Shown piece by piece: positions 24,901 through 31,953 of a stretch of DNA of 32,032 bases. This DNA comes from Lachnoclostridium sp. UBA7097 (GTDB lineage Bacteria > Bacillota > Clostridia > Lachnospirales > Lachnospiraceae). The DNA is taken from positions 1 through 32,032 of the forward strand of contig DKYP01000046.1 in assembly GCA_002499945.1 (NCBI GenBank). The letters run 5' to 3'. Both the position numbers and the translations under genes were made by a program. Each line of letters begins with the position of its first letter. The stretch's first letter is position 1. The notes beneath the pieces were generated by a model, which was not told where the DNA came from, searched no databases, and was given only the letters and a program-made list of their open reading frames with translations.

Positions 24901-25087
24901 CTTCCCTGGTGTCTGTGCCTGTAATGTCTGCAAGTATTACATCTGCATCAGCTGTTAATGCAGGCTGCGGTGTGTCACTTTCATAAAATTCATGTGTGAA
25001 ATGTCCAAGTGGCGGCATTTTCTTTATAATTTCACGTATACCATGCTGTCTGCCTGAAAGATAAAAACGAATATGGCAATGATACAT
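21935..25087 (-). CDS. Soluble hybrid sensor histidine kinase
   Basis: A 1050-residue cytoplasmic kinase with no membrane span. Order: a receiver-like N-terminal domain (about 1-120; DVILADITG, TTIILLAD), a PAS domain (about 130-245), a second PAS (about 255-375), a probable degenerate third PAS (about 385-515), then HisKA with the phosphorylatable His550 (SNMSHDIRTPMN), the ATPase with N-box around Asn664/668 and DTGIG (702-706), receiver 1 with Asp842 (IIDWLLPDLNG) and receiver 2 with Asp980 (LVLMDIQMPVMNG). GGAGG precedes the start. No HPt or regulator gene is adjacent, so the output is unknown. It ends four bases before the outermost BlaI dyad. Confidence 0.93.
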   Translation of the reverse strand: MYHCHIRFYLSGRQHGIREIIKKMPPLGHFTHEFYESDTPQPALTADADVILADITGTDTREALNILLSCKSQDTTIILLADKEQAASLADSFNKINDIWTLPMTDEELRFHFLRWQQSYKRDKDYWQTSQYLEAAMDSVPNLVWYKDKNGIHKKVNDSFCKTANKTREQIEGRRHAYIWDVEQDDPACIESENKVISERKTFVNEETIKTGNGTKLLNTYKSPLYDIDGSVMGTVGIAIDITQEREYEQELLKKNLTLEKLFTSLDCGIMTHSLDGSRIISINRAALNILGYGSKKELIEDGFNLVAPSVMEEDQPKLRECIKQLKKPGDTVNVEYRVKHGNGEILHIMGNVKLLEEDGTLFYQRFLLDCTDQKLKEKKERMENERYHTELVHALTVDFNLVCFFYLDTGRGKLLQIADNDSYRFNKAFNKDFSLERYMEIFIKKAVYKDDQEMLYNASSVDYIKKELSEKKLYYVNFRINKNEDIEYYQMKIVRAGNWEKTHGIVLGLCSVDEKTRKEMEHKSLLTDALKQANRANKAKSIFLSNMSHDIRTPMNAIVGFTNLAITHIDNKEQVGEYLGKIMTSGNHLLSLINDVLDMSRIESGKIRLNENKCSLPKLLHGLQNIIQADIKAKQLEFYIDTVDVFDENIYCDKLRLNQVLLNLLSNSVKYTGAGGSVSMRVTEKPGAPEGYANYEFYIKDTGIGMSNEFVKHIFEPFEREQTSTTSGIQGTGLGMAITKNIVDLMNGSISVKSEQGIGTEFIVSFTFRLHPEENNQEAIQELKGCRALVVDDDFNTCDSVSYMLGQIGMSAEWTMSGREAVLRTHQAVMRGNDYRVYIIDWLLPDLNGVEVARRIKKETGGNVPIIILTAYDWSDIEEEAREAGITAFCSKPLFLSELSSCLNSVIGTGKEKKEENKKTKKHHTGRILLAEDVDLNQEIACTLLNEAGFSTEVANNGKVALDMVKKSTPGYYQLVLMDIQMPVMNGYEASKAIRNLDNKELAKIPIIAMTANAFEEDKHEALKCGMNAHIAKPIDIGNLFDTLDKILN

Positions 25088-25205
25088 ACTGGTTTCCTCC
25101 TTATATGTACAATATAAAATATTAGTTTTAGTTTAACACAAAAAACATGGCTGTACAATCTGTTTATAATAAAGTTTTAATTTTGCCGCCACCTGCTGCA
25201 TTATA

Positions 25206-25517
25206 TTATTTAAATTTTACTGCTGTCCCATAAGCCATAATTTCTGCTGCACCCTGCATAACAGCAGAACTTGCATATCTTATATTAATAACAGCATCTG
25301 CCCCTAAGCGTTCTGCCTCCTGTACCATGCGGCTGGTTGCAAGCTCCCTGGCATCATTCATCATTTCAGTGTATGCCTTTAGTTCACCACCAACCAGTGT
25401 TTTAAAGCCCTGTGTAATATCCCTGCCAATATTTTTGCTCTGGATTGTGCTGCCCTTTACAAGGGAAAGCATTTCAAGTTCCCTGCCTGTAATATAATCA
25501 GTATTTACTAATATCAT
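25206..25517 (-). CDS. YbjQ/UPF0145 family protein
   Basis: A 103-residue cytoplasmic protein of the YbjQ family. It shows the typical blocks ITGRELEMLSLVKGSTIQSKNIGRDI, LKAYTEMMNDARELATSRMVQEAERLGADAVINIRY and a short hydrophobic end. Members form a ring-like pentamer; the function is uncertain (heavy-metal binding has been suggested). AAGGAG lies upstream of the start. It is a single gene, divergent from the MerR operon, with a candidate promoter TTGACA-17-TATTGT at 25560-25588 on the minus strand. The 118 bases after its stop, before the kinase start, hold no feature I can support. Confidence 0.9.
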   Translation of the reverse strand: MILVNTDYITGRELEMLSLVKGSTIQSKNIGRDITQGFKTLVGGELKAYTEMMNDARELATSRMVQEAERLGADAVINIRYASSAVMQGAAEIMAYGTAVKFK

Positions 25518-25559
25518 AAAACCACTCCTTTTTTAAATAAATTGTATTACATATATAGT

Positions 25560-25588
25560 ACAATAATACATTAAGGGTGGTTTGTCAA
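25560..25588 (-). promoter_or_regulatory. Promoter for the YbjQ gene
   Basis: On the minus strand TTGACA (25583-25588) and TATTGT (25560-25565) with a 17-base spacer, about 45 bases before the start codon. Confidence 0.6.
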
Positions 25589-25606
25589 TATAATTATTTT
25601 TTGGTC

Positions 25607-25637
25607 TTGTTTGTGACGTTGCGTAATGGTTTATAAT
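25607..25637 (+). promoter_or_regulatory. MerR-type promoter with 19-base spacer
   Basis: TTGTTT (25607-25612) and TATAAT (25632-25637) are 19 bases apart. That long spacing is the signature of promoters that MerR regulators activate by twisting DNA. An imperfect dyad, TGACG-TTG-CGTAA at 25614-25626, lies within the spacer as expected for the operator. Confidence 0.65.
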
Positions 25638-25658
25638 ATGTGCCAGGAGGTAAAAATT

Positions 25659-26459
25659 ATGGCAAAATACAGGGCAATTCCAGAGGGGTTTATGACAGTT
25701 GGCGAAGTGGCAAAGAAAATGGGCGTTACCGTCCGTACCTTGCAATACTATGATAAAGAAGGGCTGCTCTCCCCATCAGCAGAAAGCGAAGGCGGACGCA
25801 GGCTTTATACAGATAAAGATTTGGTTGCACTTCATCAGATTATATCTTTGAAATCACTGGGGTTTTCTTTGGATGATATAAAGCAGCGGTTAATTTCTTT
25901 AAAAACACCAGCTGATGTTGCAAATGCCCTTACGGAGCAGGCAGATGATATACGCCAGAAAATAGGACAGCTTAAAGATTCTTTGAAGGCAATAGAACAG
26001 TTAAAAACAGAAGTTTTACAAATGCAGACAGTCAGCTTTAAGAAGTATGCAGATATTATTGTTAACCTGCAAATGAAGAATGGCTTTTATTATCTTATTA
26101 AGCGTTTCGATGATGATATGCTCGACCATATACGCAGCCAGTTTGATAAGGAGAGCAGCTTAGATTTTATGGACAGGTTTAACCGCCTGAGTGATGAAAT
26201 CATACAGCTTAAAAAGGAAAATGTACCACCTGGAAGCGAAAAATGCCAACAGGCTGTAAAAGAATATTGGGGGTTAATTATGGAGTTTACAAATGGTGAT
26301 ATGGGTATGCTTCCGGAATTGATTAAGGCAGGCAATATTGATACCGCCACAAACGCATGGGAAGAAAGGCAAAAAACCGTAAATAGTTATTTAGAGCCAG
26401 CTTTGCAAATCTATTTTTCAAAACTTGGAATAAATCCATTTGGGGAGGTGGAGCCGTGA
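25659..26459 (+). CDS. MerR family regulator with TipAS-type ligand-binding domain
   Basis: A 266-residue regulator. The N-terminal MerR domain is standard (MTVGEVAKKMGVTVRTLQYYDKEGLLSP, then EGGRRLYTDKDLVALHQI). A long coiled-coil helix (about 80-125) leads to a C-terminal TipAS-like domain (about 145-255) with PPGSEKCQQAVKEYW. TipAS domains bind thiopeptide and other bulky drugs. The start at 25659 is chosen for AGGAGGT seven bases upstream, ahead of the in-frame ATG at 25626. Its stop overlaps the GTG start of the ABC ATPase, so it is the autoregulated first gene of a drug-responsive efflux operon; the drug is unknown. Confidence 0.92.
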   Translation: MAKYRAIPEGFMTVGEVAKKMGVTVRTLQYYDKEGLLSPSAESEGGRRLYTDKDLVALHQIISLKSLGFSLDDIKQRLISLKTPADVANALTEQADDIRQKIGQLKDSLKAIEQLKTEVLQMQTVSFKKYADIIVNLQMKNGFYYLIKRFDDDMLDHIRSQFDKESSLDFMDRFNRLSDEIIQLKKENVPPGSEKCQQAVKEYWGLIMEFTNGDMGMLPELIKAGNIDTATNAWEERQKTVNSYLEPALQIYFSKLGINPFGEVEP

Positions 26460-27271
26460 AGGACGCAATACAAGTCCGTGGATTAAAGAAAAGTTACGGC
26501 AGCCATATGGTTCTTAAGGGGATTGGCTTTCAAATCGGAAAAGGAGAAATTTTTGCCCTGCTTGGCGTAAACGGAGCAGGAAAAACGACAACCCTTGAAT
26601 GTATCGAAGGCCTAAGAAAATATGACAGTGGTGTGGTTACTGTAAACGGGAAAATTGGTATCCAGTTACAATCATCATCTTTGCCCGCCTATATCAAACC
26701 AATGGAGGCTGTAAAGCTGTTTGCAAAATGGAACAGGACAAAGATTGATTATTCTATGCTTAACAATCTTGGTATCAAAGAAATTGAAAAGAAACAGTAT
26801 ATACAATTATCCACAGGGCAGAAAAGACGGTTACATCTTGCCCTTGCACTTACCGGCAATCCCGGTATTATTTTTCTTGACGAGCCAACTGCGGGACTTG
26901 ATGCTGAAGGAAGGCTGTCATTACATGAACAAATTAGGGAACTCAAATCACACGGGAAAACAATTGTTCTGGCAAGCCACGATATGGCGGAAGTAGAAAA
27001 CTTATGTGACCGCATTGCCATTTTGAATAACGGAAATATTGTCTTTTGCGGCACAGCTTCAGAACTGGCCGGCAAGGCTGGGAGAAAATACTTTATACAT
27101 ATCAAAACACAGCAAGGAGACAGCACTTTTGAAACGGACAATATTGAAGACACTTTGATTTCCTTGCTCAGTGGATTAAAACAGAAAAAAATCCATGTGT
27201 TAGATATTAAAGTGAACCACGGTACACTGGAACAGAATTTTATCGAAATGTCAAGGAGGGAAGCAGAATGA
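26456..27271 (+). CDS. ABC transporter ATP-binding protein (drug efflux type)
   Basis: A 271-residue ATPase that would drive the ABC-2 permease encoded next. Walker A is GVNGAGKT (about 35-42), the signature STGQKRR and Walker B FLDEPTAGLD; a switch histidine is in LASHDMAEVE. The C-terminal 60 residues after residue 205 are the usual accessory extension. It starts with GTG, overlapping the regulator's stop by four bases (GTGA), with GGGGAGG upstream. The codon choice, with several ATC, ACC and CGG codons, departs from most neighbouring genes. The presumed substrate is the drug sensed by the MerR/TipAS protein. Confidence 0.93.
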   Translation: MKDAIQVRGLKKSYGSHMVLKGIGFQIGKGEIFALLGVNGAGKTTTLECIEGLRKYDSGVVTVNGKIGIQLQSSSLPAYIKPMEAVKLFAKWNRTKIDYSMLNNLGIKEIEKKQYIQLSTGQKRRLHLALALTGNPGIIFLDEPTAGLDAEGRLSLHEQIRELKSHGKTIVLASHDMAEVENLCDRIAILNNGNIVFCGTASELAGKAGRKYFIHIKTQQGDSTFETDNIEDTLISLLSGLKQKKIHVLDIKVNHGTLEQNFIEMSRREAE

Positions 27272-27984
27272 GTGGTTTTTTATATGGTGTAGCGTTACAG
27301 TGGAAATTAGATATACGCAGTAAATCTTTGTTAGTAACCTGTTATATCGTTCCACTTATTTTCTTTCTGCTGATGGGTGGTATTTTTACTTCTGTTATGC
27401 CTGGAATGAGAAGTACACTGATACAATCTATGGTTGTTATGAGTGTTTCAATGGGAGCGTTTATTGGGTTGCCGCCATCATTGGCTGAAACTTATGGAAG
27501 TGATATAAAAAAGGTTTATAAAGCAAATGGAGTGCCTTTGTATTTAGGCCTTGTTACAATGTTTTTTTCTGCATTTGTGCATCTGATGGCAAGCTGTGCC
27601 ATTATATTGCTGCTTGCCCCTATACTGTTTGAGGCGGTTCTGCCAGTACAGCTTCCATTTTTCTTTCTTGCACTTGCTATATATATTATTGTATCACTGG
27701 GCATTGGAAGCATATTAGGGCTGGTTGTAAAAAACCAGGCAAAGCTTACGATGATAGCGCAACTTGTTTTTTTACCTTCAATTATGCTTTCGGGGATTAT
27801 GTTCCCTGCCAGCCTGCTGCCTGGTTTTCTTAAAACCACAGGACGTATTTTCCCTGCCTTCTGGGGATACCGGCTGATGTTAGATAATGGATTTTGCCTT
27901 GGAAATTTATGGTATCTGGTTCTTGTATTTTGTGTGTCAGTAATTATATGTGCAATACTTTTGAATAAACAGAAATGCAAATAG
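27268..27984 (+). CDS. ABC-2 type transporter permease
   Basis: A 238-residue membrane protein with about six hydrophobic segments (near residues 25-40, 52-75, 92-115, 125-155, 165-185 and 215-235). The family loop IMLSGIMFPASLLPGFL, conserved in DrrB/YadH-type ABC-2 permeases, is present near residues 170-190. It starts with an ATG overlapping the ATPase stop by four bases (ATGA), with AGGAGGG upstream. Together with the ATPase it forms a minimal efflux pump of half-transporter type, so the complex is probably a dimer of each subunit. Confidence 0.9.
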   Translation: MSGFLYGVALQWKLDIRSKSLLVTCYIVPLIFFLLMGGIFTSVMPGMRSTLIQSMVVMSVSMGAFIGLPPSLAETYGSDIKKVYKANGVPLYLGLVTMFFSAFVHLMASCAIILLLAPILFEAVLPVQLPFFFLALAIYIIVSLGIGSILGLVVKNQAKLTMIAQLVFLPSIMLSGIMFPASLLPGFLKTTGRIFPAFWGYRLMLDNGFCLGNLWYLVLVFCVSVIICAILLNKQKCK

Positions 27985-28005
27985 ACAAACCAGAATTTGT
28001 TTTTC
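27985..28005 (+). terminator. Weak candidate terminator after the efflux operon
   Basis: ACAAA (27985-27989) and TTTGT (27996-28000) form a five-pair AT-rich stem followed by TTTTC. It sits directly at the stop codon, in the 25-base gap between two convergent genes. The stem is weak, so this is tentative. Confidence 0.3.
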
Positions 28006-28009
28006 TTAT

Positions 28010-28801
28010 TTAGCCAATTGTACACAGACTGCCTCTAAGAACATACCCTGTCTTTCCGTAACAGGCATTTGACGCAGTATAATCTGCATCTGTATAAAGC
28101 ATAGGGGCATATCCTGCATCCATTACAATTTTTGTAACCTGGTAAACCAGATTTTCAGCGTAATGTTTCCTGCGGAATCCAGGACGGGTGAATACAAGCT
28201 GTATAGATGCCATATTCCCTGCGGGCGTAAACTTGCAGCTTGCAACATTATTTCCCTGTCCATCTTTCCAGAAGAACATATTTCCTGTATTGATAAATGC
28301 TTCTGCATCTGCACGGTAATTGCCACAATCCTTTTGTCCGGTCTTTACTTCTTTATAAAACAAATTTATAAAATCTGCCAGTTCATCAATATCTTTGCTG
28401 CTGCACTGGTGAATTGAACCGTCAGCTGTTATGGCTGGCTTTACAAGGTCCTGGCAGTCATACGCAAGCATATTGACAAAGATGGACAGCGTTTTACCAT
28501 CTGCGGCAGCTCTTTTAATAAAAAACTTTGCCAGGCCATGCTTAAGGTTAAAGCGGTATCCGCCGTTTAAAAAAGAGTGTTCTGATGCAATCTGGTAAGC
28601 TCTCTCCATTTCTTCTTTAGATGCATCATCCGGAGTCCATATCCATACTGGACACAGCTTATCTGAGAAGCAGATAACCAGCCTTTCATGGTCGGTCAAA
28701 AGCAGCTCACATTTTTCTTTAATAATACGGCGGAGTACAAAAAATGTACATTTGTCATTCTCTAATATCTTAAAGTCCCTTTCATCCACAAAATTATCCA
28801 T
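28010..28801 (-). CDS. GNAT family N-acetyltransferase
   Basis: A 263-residue protein whose C-terminal half is a GNAT domain. The acetyl-CoA binding segment is seen in FTRPGFRRKHYAENLVYQVTKIVMDAG near residue 205, with the following strand MLYTDADYTASNACYGKTGY. Residues 1-110 form an N-terminal extension with no match I can name, in the manner of two-domain GNAT proteins. The substrate is unknown. GGAGGT lies upstream of the start. It is a single gene, convergent with the efflux operon and divergent from the PBP operon. Its promoter is clear at 28848-28876. Confidence 0.85.
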   Translation of the reverse strand: MDNFVDERDFKILENDKCTFFVLRRIIKEKCELLLTDHERLVICFSDKLCPVWIWTPDDASKEEMERAYQIASEHSFLNGGYRFNLKHGLAKFFIKRAAADGKTLSIFVNMLAYDCQDLVKPAITADGSIHQCSSKDIDELADFINLFYKEVKTGQKDCGNYRADAEAFINTGNMFFWKDGQGNNVASCKFTPAGNMASIQLVFTRPGFRRKHYAENLVYQVTKIVMDAGYAPMLYTDADYTASNACYGKTGYVLRGSLCTIG

Positions 28802-28847
28802 AATTTACCTCCATAAATTCCGGTTTGCTTCTTAAAACAGTATCAAT

Positions 28848-28876
28848 AGTATATCACGCCATTAAATATAATTCAA
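28848..28876 (-). promoter_or_regulatory. Promoter for the GNAT gene
   Basis: On the minus strand TTGAAT (28871-28876) and TATACT (28848-28853) with a 17-base spacer and an extended -10 (TGATATACT), 46 bases before the start codon. Confidence 0.7.
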
Positions 28877-28933
28877 TTAGCCTTTTGGGGATAATAGAAA
28901 AAATCCCTGTAAACTTTAGTAATTAAAATTTAC

Positions 28934-28962
28934 TTGACATTTAAATCTTACAAATGTAATAT
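28934..28962 (+). promoter_or_regulatory. PBP operon promoter with BlaI/MecI-type dyad
   Basis: TTGACA (28934-28939) and TAATAT (28957-28962) with a 17-base spacer. A perfect dyad TTACAAATGTAA (28948-28959) fits the TACA-NN-TGTA pattern of BlaI/MecI/CopY operators and covers the spacer and the first bases of the -10 box. A second, degenerate copy of the same region (17 of 21 bases) lies at 28991-29011 in the leader. Confidence 0.75.
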
Positions 28963-29042
28963 TAATGCTGTAGGATATTTTTTTTAGCTTAAATCTTACA
29001 GAGGGATTATTTCAGATTTAAATGAAAGGAATATAGAATATT

Positions 29043-29798
29043 ATGATAGGAAAAATATTAAGATTCATTTTATGCCTGGTACTATGTTTTACATTACTGC
29101 CTTCATATGAAAGTGCAGACAGGACAACAAGGAAAAATAAAAGCAGGGATGTACAGGAAAGCAATATAACTAAAGACAGCGGGGCGGATGTGAAGAATAA
29201 AAAGGTATATCCTGTAGATTCCCTTGAAGATTTTATTAATTGTTATAATTACTATTATTACAAGGATAATGGAAATAATTATATACAGCCATGTACTGAA
29301 TGGTATTCATATGTACAGGATTTTGGAAGGTATAAAGGTTATACGCATTATGAATTTACGGCAGACAAAAAGATATGGACACTTCCAACAATTACAGTTT
29401 ATACACCCCGGAATAAAATGGTTATTAAAGAGATTACAGTTAATTTTGACGACCACAGTTACACAGATAAAATGTATAAGCAGTATGAGGAAATGTGTTT
29501 TTATACTTTGAAAGTATTTTTTCCTGATATGGATAAGAAAAAATTAACGAAATTATATAAGAAATTAAATAAAAAAGCGTATAATAATATATTTCCAAAT
29601 GAGCGAGGTTTCCATAGTGATAATCCGCCAAGCTGCTTATATTTTAAAAATGGAACAGGGGTTTATCCATACTTTGCTTATGGTGAAAGTGTGCGTATGT
29701 GCATAATTCCTGTGACAAAAAAGGTAATTAAATCATATAAAAAGAGGGGAACCAGATTAATAGAACTGGATTGTAAACAGGGGAATTATGAAACGTAG
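29043..29798 (+). CDS. Unknown secreted protein, first gene of the PBP operon
   Basis: I do not recognise this 251-residue protein. It has an N-terminal signal peptide (IGKILRFILCLVLCFTLLPSY, likely cleavage after residue 25), then a lysine-rich linker and a compact domain from about residue 55 rich in Tyr, Phe and Lys, with a run of tyrosines (NCYNYYYYKDNGNN) and paired KKLTKLYKKLNKKAY. Its few cysteines (about residues 67, 82, 151, 198 and 219 region) could form disulfides outside the cell. AAAGGA lies 12 bases before the start. The stop overlaps the PBP start by 11 bases, so expression is coupled and a partner or accessory role to the PBP is inferred. Confidence 0.7.
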   Translation: MIGKILRFILCLVLCFTLLPSYESADRTTRKNKSRDVQESNITKDSGADVKNKKVYPVDSLEDFINCYNYYYYKDNGNNYIQPCTEWYSYVQDFGRYKGYTHYEFTADKKIWTLPTITVYTPRNKMVIKEITVNFDDHSYTDKMYKQYEEMCFYTLKVFFPDMDKKKLTKLYKKLNKKAYNNIFPNERGFHSDNPPSCLYFKNGTGVYPYFAYGESVRMCIIPVTKKVIKSYKKRGTRLIELDCKQGNYET

Positions 29799-31890
29799 AA
29801 TTAACAGAATAAAGAGGAGAAAAAGATTTTATATTTTTATTATGGCTGTTATGTCCATTAGCATAATTATTACACTAAGCTTTGTTATGGGCAGGGAGGA
29901 TGTACAAAAAAACCCTGGACAAGTTTTGCTTGCATATATGGATTGTATTTCTAAGAAAAGATATAGTGAAATGTATGGAATGCTGGCAGGTGAAAGTGCT
30001 GCAATAATTAGCAGGAAGGATTTTATTAAACGTAATTCTGCAATTTATGAGGGTACCGGGGCAAAGAATATAACCGTAGATATTACTGGTTATGACCAGG
30101 AAAATTTAACGGTAAAGTATAATACTTCTTTTGATACGGCAGCAGGTAATGTACGTTTTATGAATAAGGTAAGTTTTTTGGAAGAGGATGGTACATATAA
30201 GATGATATGGGATGATTCTGTAATTTTCCCGGGGCTTGGCGCTTATGATAAAGTGAGGGTTTCTACCATACAGGCAAGGAGAGGGGAGATATTGGACAGG
30301 AACGGAAAAGTGCTTGCAGGAAAGGGAGTTGCATCTTCGGTTGGAATTATTCCGGGGAAGCTGGAAAGCAAGAAAAAGTCTATTAAAAAGATTGCAAAGT
30401 TACTTGGTGTGGAACCAGAAAATATAGAAAAACAGTTATCAGCAAAATGGGTGAAGGATGATTCTTTAGTGCCAGTAAAAACACTTCCAAAAGTAAAAGA
30501 TGCCAGTCTGCTTATGGATACCCCGAATAAGGATGTGTTAAGGGAATATAAACGCCAGAAGAAGCTGTCTGGTATTAAGGGTGTAGTGGTTTCGGATACA
30601 GAAACCAGGGAGTATCCGCTTAAAGAGGCAGCAGCGCATCTTATTGGCTATGTGCAGAATGTTACCGCAGAAGATTTGGAAAAACATGCAGGGAAAGGAT
30701 ACACAAACAGCAGCGTTATTGGAAAAACTGGTATAGAAGGGCTTTTTGAAAAGGAATTAAAGGGGAAAAATGGATGCAGGATTTATATTACCGGCCCGGA
30801 GGGTGAAGAAAAAGAAGAGCTGGCATATATACCAGTACAGCATGGACAGGATATAAAATTAACGGTTGATGCCAGCTTGCAGTTACAGCTGTACGAAAGT
30901 TTTAAGACGGATAAGGGCTGTTCTGTTTCTATCAACCCTTTTACGGGAGAAGTGCTGGCTTTAACCAGTACCCCGTCTTATGACAGCAACGCCTTTATTA
31001 TGGGGATGTCTGTAAAGCAGTGGAATTTATTAAATAATGATGACAGTAAACCTTTATACAACCGTTTCAGGCAGGCATGGTGTCCTGGTTCTACATTTAA
31101 GCCAGTTACAGCAGCAATTGGATTACAGTCCGAGGCAATTAACCCTGAAGAGGATTTTGGAAATGAGGGACGCCGCTGGCAAAAGGACAAATCATGGGGG
31201 ACTTATTATGTTACCACACTTCATACATATAACCCGGTGGTTTTAGAAAATGCACTGGTTTATTCAGATAATATTTATTTTGCGAAAGCAGCATTAAAAA
31301 TTGGCACAGAAGAAATGGAACGGGCATTATCTGGTATTGGCTTTAATAATAGGATACCATTTGAAATTAAAATGGGTGGGTCTGGTTATTCTAATACAGG
31401 GCATATAGAAAGTGAAATACAGCTTGCAGACAGCGGGTACGGACAGGGGCAGGTGTTAGTGAATCCATTGCATATGGCATGTATTTATACAGCTTTTTGC
31501 AATAATGGTAATATAATAAAACCATATCTGTTGTACAAGAAAAATGTAAAAGCAGAATACTGGATTACAGGTGTATTTTCCAAAAAGACGTCAAAGAAAG
31601 TGTTAGATGGCATAATAAAAGTAGTAAATAACCCGCATGGCACAGGATATGCGGCACACCGTGAAGATATTGTACTGGCAGGCAAAACGGGCACAGCAGA
31701 AATTAAAGCATCAAAAGAAGATACATCTGGTACGGAATTAGGCTGGTTTACTGTGCTTACCCCTGATAAAAATGTGAAAAAGCCAGTCCTTATTGTAAGT
31801 ATGGCTGAAGATGTAAATGGAAGAGGGGGAAGCGGCTATGTTACCAGAAAGGTTAAAAAGGTTTTAGGGGAATGGTTTAGTGGAAATTAG
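29788..31890 (+). CDS. MecA-like class B penicillin-binding protein
   Basis: A 700-residue transpeptidase that cross-links peptidoglycan outside the cell. It has a basic cytoplasmic start, one membrane anchor (about 14-34), an NTF2-like MecA N-terminal domain (about 42-150), the dimerisation domain (about 155-350; ARRGEILDRNGKVLA) and the transpeptidase (about 360-695). The active-site motifs are intact: Ser435/Lys438 (PGSTFKP), Ser493-Asp-Asn (YSDN) and Lys633-Thr-Gly (GKTGTAE). The NTF2-like domain is typical of low-affinity PBPs such as PBP2a and PBP5fm, so reduced beta-lactam affinity is plausible but not provable here. The operon has a BlaI/MecI-type operator. Confidence 0.93.
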   Translation: MKRRINRIKRRKRFYIFIMAVMSISIIITLSFVMGREDVQKNPGQVLLAYMDCISKKRYSEMYGMLAGESAAIISRKDFIKRNSAIYEGTGAKNITVDITGYDQENLTVKYNTSFDTAAGNVRFMNKVSFLEEDGTYKMIWDDSVIFPGLGAYDKVRVSTIQARRGEILDRNGKVLAGKGVASSVGIIPGKLESKKKSIKKIAKLLGVEPENIEKQLSAKWVKDDSLVPVKTLPKVKDASLLMDTPNKDVLREYKRQKKLSGIKGVVVSDTETREYPLKEAAAHLIGYVQNVTAEDLEKHAGKGYTNSSVIGKTGIEGLFEKELKGKNGCRIYITGPEGEEKEELAYIPVQHGQDIKLTVDASLQLQLYESFKTDKGCSVSINPFTGEVLALTSTPSYDSNAFIMGMSVKQWNLLNNDDSKPLYNRFRQAWCPGSTFKPVTAAIGLQSEAINPEEDFGNEGRRWQKDKSWGTYYVTTLHTYNPVVLENALVYSDNIYFAKAALKIGTEEMERALSGIGFNNRIPFEIKMGGSGYSNTGHIESEIQLADSGYGQGQVLVNPLHMACIYTAFCNNGNIIKPYLLYKKNVKAEYWITGVFSKKTSKKVLDGIIKVVNNPHGTGYAAHREDIVLAGKTGTAEIKASKEDTSGTELGWFTVLTPDKNVKKPVLIVSMAEDVNGRGGSGYVTRKVKKVLGEWFSGN

Positions 31891-31953
31891 CAACTGGAAT
31901 AGAAAGCATTTAAAAAATTTATATAAGTATAGCATTTGTGCAGGCGGTATGTT

